A DNA stretch of 5,564 nt, taken from positions 1-5,564 of the forward strand of contig DATGHS010000583.1 in NCBI GenBank assembly GCA_035307785.1, written 5' to 3'. The position numbers and the translations under genes are program-made. Below, piece by piece: positions 1 through 4,545 of this stretch. The stretch comes from DATGHS01 sp035307785. Lineage in GTDB: Bacteria; Planctomycetota; Planctomycetia; Gemmatales; Gemmataceae. Every line of letters starts with the position of its first letter. Within the stretch, counting starts at the first letter, position 1. The notes under the pieces are model-generated. The model had not been told where the DNA came from. It worked only from the letters and a program-made list of their open reading frames with translations, and did not search any database.

Positions 1-980
1 ACAGCATGGTGCTCACGTTGTTCGGTGCTGGTTTGTTGTGGTTTGGCTGGTTCGGATTCAATGGCGGCAGCGGTGTGGCGAGCGGGGCTATCGCCGGGTC
101 CGCTTTCGCGGCCACCCAGTGCGGTGCGGCTTCGGCCGGGCTCGCCTGGGTGCTGATCGAATGGTTCCACCGCGGCAAGCCGACAGCACTCGGTCTGGCC
201 ACCGGCATTGTGGCTGGCCTCGTTGCGATCACCCCGGCTTCGGGTTTCGTCCCGCCTGTTGCCGGCATCGTCATTGGCGCTCTCGCGAGTTGTGTTTGCT
301 ATGTCGTCGTATATCTCAAACCGAGATTTAAGTATGATGATTCGCTCGATGCATTTGGCGTGCACGGTGTGGGCGGTTTCCTCGGGGCCATCTTGACCGG
401 CGTGTTCGTGAGCTTCACTCTTTATAAGGCGAGCATGGGTGACCCGAATCAGACGCCGGGCATTGTGGAAAAGGAGGGCCACATCGCCCAGGTTCTGGTG
501 CAGTTGCTCGCGGCCGGCGTGGCCGTGGTCTTCTCCTTTGTCGGCACGGCGGTCCTGGTCAAAGTCATCGACATGGCCTGGGGCTTCTGCCTCGATCCCG
601 TTGCCGAGCGCGACGGTTTGGATCAGGCGGTCCACGGGGAAATTGCGTTCGATTATGGCGTCGCGCCAGACGTGGTTTACGATGGCTATATGGCCGAACC
701 AAAAGCCGCAGTGGTTCCACCGATTGGGGCCAAGCATTTCACGGTCGTGGTCGAAGGCAGCCCCAACGGCGAATTGATGAAGGCCTGGTCCGATTTGTGC
801 CAGGCGGGAGTCAAGCCGCCGGCGTCGGAATTCCTGGAAGTCTATCCGCACCTGACCACGGTCCAGGGGAACAAATTCCGCTTTAGCGGCGGCAACCCCG
901 GCGTGGTGGCGCATAGCCTCGCACGCTTGTTTGAACAGAAGTTGCCGAATCGAAAGATTCAAACCCTGGTCGAAAGCTGA
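1..980 (+). CDS. amt: Ammonium transporter Amt, 5'-truncated by the window edge, with C-terminal cytoplasmic extension
   Basis: This is the C-terminal part of an Amt/MEP/Rh-family channel that moves ammonium across the inner membrane. The frame is open back to base 1, and the Met at base 6 lies inside transmembrane helix 6, so the true start is upstream. Counting from that Met, LLWFGWFGFN (residues 10-19) matches AmtB TM6. Further hydrophobic helices lie at about 28-54, 62-79, 83-103, 116-140 and 160-192, which fits TM7-TM11. DAFGVHGVGG (115-124) carries His120, equivalent to the second pore His (AmtB His318); the first lies upstream of the window. The cytoplasmic tail begins with the family motif GLDQAVHGE (204-212), the region that contacts P-II/GlnK. 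E. coli AmtB ends shortly after this motif, but this protein continues for about 105 residues, with helix- and strand-like stretches at 244-324. A P-II gene follows, as in glnK-amtB pairs. The family call is very secure; the role of the extension is unknown. Confidence 0.96.
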   Translation, partial: SMVLTLFGAGLLWFGWFGFNGGSGVASGAIAGSAFAATQCGAASAGLAWVLIEWFHRGKPTALGLATGIVAGLVAITPASGFVPPVAGIVIGALASCVCYVVVYLKPRFKYDDSLDAFGVHGVGGFLGAILTGVFVSFTLYKASMGDPNQTPGIVEKEGHIAQVLVQLLAAGVAVVFSFVGTAVLVKVIDMAWGFCLDPVAERDGLDQAVHGEIAFDYGVAPDVVYDGYMAEPKAAVVPPIGAKHFTVVVEGSPNGELMKAWSDLCQAGVKPPASEFLEVYPHLTTVQGNKFRFSGGNPGVVAHSLARLFEQKLPNRKIQTLVES

Positions 981-985
981 GACGG

Positions 986-1075
986 GACAAGCCGGAAGCG
1001 TAAGCGATGGACGAGGGCGATCCGTCTGACACCAGACGAGCCGGAAGCGTAAGCGACGGACGAGGGCGATCCGTC
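986..1075 (+). repeat. Two tandem copies of a 36-41 bp intergenic repeat
   Basis: Bases 991-1026 and 1040-1075 are 36-bp copies differing at one base (T1008 versus C1057), with a period of 49 bp. The match extends 5 bases upstream (986-990 and 1035-1039) with one further mismatch. The core GGAAGCGTAAGCGACGG is also repeated in inverted form at 1071-1087. The whole gap between amt and the P-II gene is largely made of this material. From memory, similar sequences recur in gaps of Pirellulales-type genomes; that is not verified here. No open reading frame of note crosses it. Confidence 0.85.
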
Positions 1076-1091
1076 GCTTACGCTTCCTCGT
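1036..1091 (+). repeat. Long hairpin formed by the second repeat copy and an inverted arm
   Basis: Bases 1043-1060 are perfectly complementary to 1070-1087, giving 18 bp around a 9-nt loop (1061-1069). Outside this, 1036-1039 (ACGA) pairs with 1088-1091 (TCGT) if GCC at 1040-1042 bulges out, so the right arm looks like a full-length arm that lost three bases. No T-run follows, so it is not a typical intrinsic terminator. It could act as an mRNA 3'-end stabiliser after amt, a processing site, or simply a palindromic dispersed repeat. The first repeat copy could pair with the same right arm through a G-U wobble, giving an alternative fold. Confidence 0.75.
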
Positions 1092-1132
1092 AGGAAGATT
1101 ACCACTGTCCGATGGACCAAATTTACATATCC

Positions 1133-1155
1133 CTCTCCTCATCCGAAGAGGAGAG
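1133..1155 (+). promoter_or_regulatory. Hairpin covering the Shine-Dalgarno sequence of the P-II gene
   Basis: CTCTCCTC (1133-1140) is an exact reverse complement of GAGGAGAG (1148-1155), with a 7-nt loop. The right arm contains AGGAG (1149-1153), placed 6 nt before the ATG at 1160, so it is almost certainly the ribosome binding site. If the hairpin forms in the mRNA, it would hide that site, suggesting translational control of P-II synthesis. The pairing is seen directly; the regulatory role is inferred. Confidence 0.6.
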
Positions 1156-1159
1156 AAGC

Positions 1160-1513
1160 ATGAAATTAGTGGTGGCCATTATCCGGCCCGAGCGGCTCGA
1201 GGCGGTGCAGAAGGCCCTGGCGGAACGCGACGTGTATTTGATGACGGTGACCGACGTGCGCGGCTGCGGCCGGCAGGGCGGGTATACCGAAGTGTATCGC
1301 GGAGCCGAGTTTAAGATTCGGCTCATCCCGAAATTGAAGCTTGAAATTGCCGTTAACGAAGCGTTTGTCGAAGCCGCCATCGAAGCGATTGTCCATGCTG
1401 CCCGCACGCCGGAAACGGGCCAGATCGGCGACGGAAAGATATTCGTGTTGCCGCTCGACGACTGCGTGCGCATCCGCACCGGCGAACGCGGCGGCGAGGC
1501 GATCGGGCCGTGA
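1160..1513 (+). CDS. glnB: P-II family nitrogen regulatory protein (GlnB/GlnK type) with Phe at position 51
   Basis: This 117-residue protein has the usual P-II length. P-II trimers bind ATP/ADP and 2-oxoglutarate and control partners such as Amt, glutamine synthetase regulators and transcription factors. The start at 1160 gives the classical N-terminus MKLVVAIIRP and has AGGAG 6 nt upstream; an in-frame ATG at 1112 would add 16 non-family residues. The T-loop (about 37-55) includes GCGRQGGYTEVYRGAEF, keeping Gln39, Tyr46 and Arg47, the residue that plugs the AmtB pore in the E. coli GlnK-AmtB complex. Residue 51, the uridylylated Tyr in enterobacteria, is Phe here, and residue 49 is Ala, so the cyanobacterial phospho-Ser is also absent. 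The B-loop TGQIGDGKIFV (86-96) is preceded by a three-residue insertion (84-86) relative to E. coli GlnB. The C-terminal RIRTGERG (104-111) is conserved. Its position after amt suggests a GlnK-like role, so the symbol glnK is equally defensible. Confidence 0.96.
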   Translation: MKLVVAIIRPERLEAVQKALAERDVYLMTVTDVRGCGRQGGYTEVYRGAEFKIRLIPKLKLEIAVNEAFVEAAIEAIVHAARTPETGQIGDGKIFVLPLDDCVRIRTGERGGEAIGP

Positions 1514-1514
1514 A

Positions 1515-1540
1515 CCCAGGGACTGCCGTCCCTGGGCTTT
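1515..1540 (+). terminator. Terminator-like or attenuator hairpin between the P-II gene and glnN
   Basis: CCCAGGGAC (1515-1523) and GTCCCTGGG (1528-1536) form a perfect 9-bp GC-rich stem with a 4-nt loop, starting one base after the P-II stop codon. Only CTTTGAGTT follows, a poor T-tract, so termination may be partial. It could lower readthrough into glnN or mark the 3' end of the P-II transcript. I found no convincing sigma-70 or sigma-54 promoter in the remaining bases up to 1601. Confidence 0.55.
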
Positions 1541-1601
1541 GAGTTATTCAGTATGAATCCTTGACTATCTGCTGTCTCATTTTCACCGAGGTTTTGCTTC
1601 C

Positions 1602-3788
1602 ATGAGTGCGTTGACTCCGCGTCAGGCTGCCCTGCAATCGATTGCCAATGCCAATTATCAACTCAACCAGATCAACTTTAGGGAAACTCACCTGAAAGAT
1701 TTGTTCGGTTGCAATGTCTTCAATGAAGCCACGCAGCGCGAGCGGCTGCCCAAGGCCGTGTTCAAAGAACTGCAAAAGACCATCAAGGAAGGTCTGCCGC
1801 TGAACCCGGCCATCGCCGATGCCGTCGCCGCTGCGATGAAAGATTGGGCCATCGAAAAAGGCGCCACGCACTTCACGCACGTCTTCTATCCGATGACCGG
1901 CCTGACAGCGGAAAAGCACGACAGCTTTTTGACTCCGACCAACGACGGCAAGGCGATTGCCGAGTTCAGTGGCCGCGAACTCACGAAGGGCGAACCCGAT
2001 GCCAGTTCGTTCCCTTCGGGCGGCATTCGCTCAACCTTCGAGGCACGCGGCTACACTGCGTGGGACCCGACCAGCCCCGCCTATGTCTTCGAAACACCGA
2101 ACGGCTCGACGTTGGTGATTCCAACCGCGTTCGTTAGCTGGACCGGCGAAGCGCTGGATAAGAAGACCCCATTGCTGCGCTCGATGGAAGCGCTTTCGAA
2201 ACAAGCGCTGCGCATCCTTCGCCTCTTCGGCAACACCACGGCCAAGAAAGTATTCACGACCGTGGGGCCGGAACAAGAATACTTCTTGATCGACAAGAAC
2301 TACTACTATGCCCGGCCTGACCTCATCAATGCCGGCCGCACGCTCTTTGGCGCTCCGCCGCCAAAGGGCCAGGAACTGGAAGATCAGTATTTCGGCTCGA
2401 TTCCCGACCGCGTGATCGCCTACATGGCCGACTGCGAATCGCTACTATTCAAGCTCGGTGTGCCCGTAAAGACCCGGCACAACGAAGTGGCCCCATCGCA
2501 ATATGAAATTGCGCCGATCTTCGAGGACTCCAACCTCGGCACCGATCACCAGATGCTGATCATGGAAATCCTAAAGCGCACGGCGCCGAAGTACGGCCTG
2601 GTCTTTCTGTCGCATGAAAAGCCGTTCACCGGCATTAACGGCTCGGGCAAGCACAATAACTGGTCCATGGCGACCGACGCCGGCGAGAATCTGCTCAACC
2701 CCGGCGACAAGCCGCATGAGAATGCCCAATTCCTCGTCTTTTGCGCTGCTGTGATTCGGGCCGTGGCAAAGTATTCCGAAATTTTGCGGGTTTCGGTTGC
2801 TTTCGCGGGCAACGATCACCGTCTGGGCGCCAACGAGGCTCCGCCGGCCATCATTTCGGTCTTTCTGGGCGAGCAGCTTCAGGAAGTGATCGAGAGCCTG
2901 GAAAAAGGCGGGGCCAAGACCAGCAAAGAAGGCGGCCACATGGAGGTAGGCGTGTCGATACTGCCGAAGCTGCCGCGCGAGGCCGGCGACCGTAACCGCA
3001 CCAGCCCGTTCGCCTTCACGGGCAACAAGTTCGAGTTTCGGGCGGTGGGCAGTTCCCAGAACATTGCCGGGCCGAACACCGTGCTAAATACCATTGTGGC
3101 GGAATCGCTCGACTACGTGGCCACGCAATTAGAAGCCGCCAAGAAGGGCGGCAAGGACCTGTACAAGGCCATTCAGGAACTGCTGCCCGGCATTATCAAG
3201 GAATCGAAGAAAGTCCTGTTCATGGGCGACAACTATTCGCCGGAATGGCACGCCGAAGCCGAGCGGCGAGGCTTGCCGAACATCAAGAACACCGTCGATT
3301 GCATGCCGGTGATCATTCGCAAAGACACGATCAAGCTGTTCACCGATTACGGCGTGTACTCGGAGCGCGAACTCCACTCGCGCTTTACAATCCTGTGCGA
3401 GCAATACTGCAAGACGGTCAATGTGGAAGGCCGCTTGACGAGCAACATCGGCCGGACGATGATCCTGCCGGCCGCGCTGCGGTACCAGGCTGAAGTGGCC
3501 ACCGCCGTCAACGCGGCCAAGACGGCCGGGGTCGATAATAGCGCACAGCTCGATTTGCTCAAATCACTCACTTCCACAATTACCGACTTCCAAAAGGGGC
3601 TCTCGCACCTGGACGAAGAGTTGGGTCACCAGGCGGATGGCGACGTGCTGGCCCACGCCAAGCATTACCGCGACGGCGTGCTGCCCGCCATGAACGAAGC
3701 CCGTCGCCTCGGCGACAAACTCGAAACAATGGTGGCCGATGACCTCTGGCCGCTGCCGACGTATCGGGAAATGCTGTTTGTTAAGTGA
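1602..3788 (+). CDS. glnN: Type III glutamine synthetase (GSIII, GlnN)
   Basis: This cytoplasmic enzyme joins ammonium to glutamate with ATP to make glutamine. The 728-residue length fits GSIII (roughly 700-730) and is far above GSI (about 470) or GSII (about 360). The N-terminal GSIII-specific region includes HVFYPMTGLTAEKHDSF (93-109), SSFPSGGIRSTFEARGYTAW (135-154) and IPTAFVSWTGEALDKKTPLL (173-192). Catalytic-fold motifs follow in order: VGPEQEYF (221-228), with metal-binding Glu; NEVAPSQYE (294-302); GSGKHNNWS (347-355), with the glutamate-binding loop and His; NDHRLGANEAPP (404-415); and NKFEFRAVGSSQN (475-487), carrying the metal-ligand Glu and substrate Arg. The C-terminus LPTYREMLFVK is typical of the family. 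The ATG at 1602 has a weak GAGG (1588-1591) 10 nt upstream and a family-like N-terminus. No key residue appears missing. It lies 88 bp after the P-II gene and ends in a strong terminator, so it is the last gene of the nitrogen cluster. The symbol glnA is sometimes used. Confidence 0.98.
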   Translation: MSALTPRQAALQSIANANYQLNQINFRETHLKDLFGCNVFNEATQRERLPKAVFKELQKTIKEGLPLNPAIADAVAAAMKDWAIEKGATHFTHVFYPMTGLTAEKHDSFLTPTNDGKAIAEFSGRELTKGEPDASSFPSGGIRSTFEARGYTAWDPTSPAYVFETPNGSTLVIPTAFVSWTGEALDKKTPLLRSMEALSKQALRILRLFGNTTAKKVFTTVGPEQEYFLIDKNYYYARPDLINAGRTLFGAPPPKGQELEDQYFGSIPDRVIAYMADCESLLFKLGVPVKTRHNEVAPSQYEIAPIFEDSNLGTDHQMLIMEILKRTAPKYGLVFLSHEKPFTGINGSGKHNNWSMATDAGENLLNPGDKPHENAQFLVFCAAVIRAVAKYSEILRVSVAFAGNDHRLGANEAPPAIISVFLGEQLQEVIESLEKGGAKTSKEGGHMEVGVSILPKLPREAGDRNRTSPFAFTGNKFEFRAVGSSQNIAGPNTVLNTIVAESLDYVATQLEAAKKGGKDLYKAIQELLPGIIKESKKVLFMGDNYSPEWHAEAERRGLPNIKNTVDCMPVIIRKDTIKLFTDYGVYSERELHSRFTILCEQYCKTVNVEGRLTSNIGRTMILPAALRYQAEVATAVNAAKTAGVDNSAQLDLLKSLTSTITDFQKGLSHLDEELGHQADGDVLAHAKHYRDGVLPAMNEARRLGDKLETMVADDLWPLPTYREMLFVK

Positions 3789-3804
3789 TCTGAACTTTTG
3801 TCTG

Positions 3805-3836
3805 AAAAAGGGTGAAGCATAGCTTCACCCTTTTTT
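3805..3836 (+). terminator. Strong Rho-independent terminator after glnN
   Basis: GGGTGAAGC (3810-3818) pairs with GCTTCACCC (3822-3830) around a 3-nt ATA loop. It is preceded by AAAAA and followed by TTTTTT (3831-3836), so the stem can extend to 14 bp. It starts 16 bases after the glnN stop. Its A-tract/T-tract symmetry would let it work in both directions. It separates the nitrogen cluster from the DUF350 operon. Confidence 0.93.
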
Positions 3837-3913
3837 GTTTGGATGGCGTGAGAATCTCGTTGCCAGCGCGGTACGCTGCGGTTAGCATATTCGCACGGCG
3901 AGAAATTGATTAT

Positions 3914-3983
3914 TTTGTGTAGCGAAATTCGCCAGAATCCCGCCAGCCCCGAGTCGGAATTCTGGCGAATTCCGCTACATAAA
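3914..3983 (+). repeat. Long imperfect inverted repeat (REP/MITE-like palindrome)
   Basis: Arms 3918-3942 and 3955-3979 pair at 23 of 25 positions (mismatches 3925/3972 and 3939/3958) with a 12-nt loop. A G-T wobble and three T-A pairs extend the stem to 3914 and 3983. The arms contain AATTCGCCAGAAT and its complement. There is no T-tract and no transposase. The symmetry and intergenic position suggest a dispersed palindromic element; I recall similar sequences from planctomycete gaps but could not search. It sits in the presumed leader or promoter region of the DUF350 operon, so it could also affect that transcript. The rest of 3837-4025 shows no gene and no clear promoter. Confidence 0.8.
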
Positions 3984-4013
3984 CGTGAAGTCGCGGTGGA
4001 CACCAGTTGTTCT

Positions 4014-4018
4014 GGAGG
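4014..4018 (+). promoter_or_regulatory. Ribosome binding site that fixes a GTG start for the DUF350 gene
   Basis: GGAGG at 4014-4018 lies 7 nt before GTG at 4026, the best-placed start in this frame. The frame is open further upstream to 3906, but that stretch only translates the inverted repeat. CAGTT (4004-4008) and AACTG (4019-4023) could form a weak 5-bp stem around this site. Confidence 0.75.
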
Positions 4019-4025
4019 AACTGAC

Positions 4026-4262
4026 GTGAAATGGCCGCCGGAATCGTTTGAAATGGTTGTCTTTTGGTTCATCTACACGGCCTGCTACGGCGTGCTGGGC
4101 ATTGGCCTGATCGTGCTGGGCTTCAAGGTTTTCGACTGGCTCACGCCGAAACTCAATATCCAGCACGAACTTGGCGAAAAGCACAACATAGCCGTCGCTA
4201 TCTTGTGTGGGGCGATTATCCTCGGAATCAGTGTCATGGTGGCCGCTGTCATTCACGGCTAA
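4026..4262 (+). CDS. Small DUF350 family inner-membrane protein (single-repeat, YjfL-like)
   Basis: This 78-residue protein has two predicted membrane helices, about residues 10-37 and 54-76. They are joined by a short polar linker containing the DUF350-style sequence HELGEKHNIAVAILCGAIILGI (47-68), a conserved charged/Asn-Ala stretch leading into the second helix. E. coli YjfL is about 130 residues with two such units, so this is a one-repeat version that probably forms oligomers (inference). The molecular function of DUF350 is not established; the family is known for sitting next to ATP-grasp ligases of the glutathionylspermidine-synthase type and sometimes PspA-like proteins. That context holds here: a lipoprotein gene begins 19 bp downstream and the ATP-grasp gene follows. 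The GTG start is chosen from the RBS at 4014-4018; ATG at 4053 would cut into the first helix. Confidence 0.85.
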   Translation: MKWPPESFEMVVFWFIYTACYGVLGIGLIVLGFKVFDWLTPKLNIQHELGEKHNIAVAILCGAIILGISVMVAAVIHG

Positions 4263-4281
4263 TGGCCCGCGGAGAGCCGCC

Positions 4282-4542
4282 ATGCGCAAATCCACCGGCG
4301 CCATCTCGTTAACGCTCATCGGCTCAAGCCTGATCTTGTCTGCCTGCGTTGGCTGCAGCGATTCCTACGATGGGACCAATCGCGGCACGGCTCGCCGCAG
4401 TTCCGGCTACGGCTCGTCTGGCTATCACCGATCCTGGTGGGGCGGCTCCCGGCCGTATTCCGGGAGTTCTACGGTGGGCAAGGGATCGTCGGTGTCGCGC
4501 GGCGGCTTTGGCAGTGCCGGTCATTCCGCGGGTGGGAGTTAG
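4282..4542 (+). CDS. Small Gly/Ser-rich putative lipoprotein with YgiB/YjfM (DUF1190)-like C-terminal motif
   Basis: This 86-residue protein has Lys/Arg near the N-terminus (MRK), a hydrophobic stretch (about 7-19) and a lipobox LSAC with Cys22 as the probable lipidated residue, so it is predicted to be exported and membrane-anchored. The mature part is rich in Gly, Ser, Tyr and Trp (for example SWWGGSRPYSGSS at 51-63) and looks disordered. Near the end is VSRGGFG (71-77), closely resembling the VTRGGFG tail of E. coli YgiB, a DUF1190 protein encoded next to ygiC. The match is from memory and limited to this motif; YgiB is over 200 residues, so this would be a minimal relative. The start is set by GGAGA (4271-4275) 6 nt upstream. 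The next gene begins 3 bp after the stop, with its Shine-Dalgarno inside this gene's end, implying coupled translation. Function unknown. Confidence 0.75.
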   Translation: MRKSTGAISLTLIGSSLILSACVGCSDSYDGTNRGTARRSSGYGSSGYHRSWWGGSRPYSGSSTVGKGSSVSRGGFGSAGHSAGGS

Positions 4543-4545
4543 ATC

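Noticed and set aside
986..1087. CRISPR-like array
   Set aside because: There are only two direct copies with a 13-bp interval plus an inverted copy; this is not repeat-spacer structure and no cas genes are present.
1112..1159. Upstream ATG at 1112 as the start of the P-II protein
   Set aside because: It has no good ribosome binding site, adds 16 residues not found in the family, and translates the hairpin; the start at 1160 gives the conserved N-terminus and has AGGAG 6 nt away.
981..1601. Sigma-54 or NtrC-type promoter for the nitrogen genes
   Set aside because: I looked for TGGC-N8-TGC spacing in both gaps and found no acceptable match; TTGACT at 1561 lacks a -10 box at proper spacing.
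1548..1919. Minus-strand open frame over the start of glnN
   Set aside because: It is antisense to conserved GSIII sequence, with no ribosome binding site or family resemblance.
4003..4023. Weak stem-loop around the DUF350 ribosome binding site
   Set aside because: Only 5 bp can pair, interrupted and AT-containing; this is likely by chance and much weaker than the hairpin before the P-II gene.
3906..4025. In-frame upstream extension of the DUF350 gene from TTG at 3906
   Set aside because: The added 40 residues are a translation of the inverted repeat and spacer, with no ribosome binding site before 3906; GTG 4026 has GGAGG at a normal distance.
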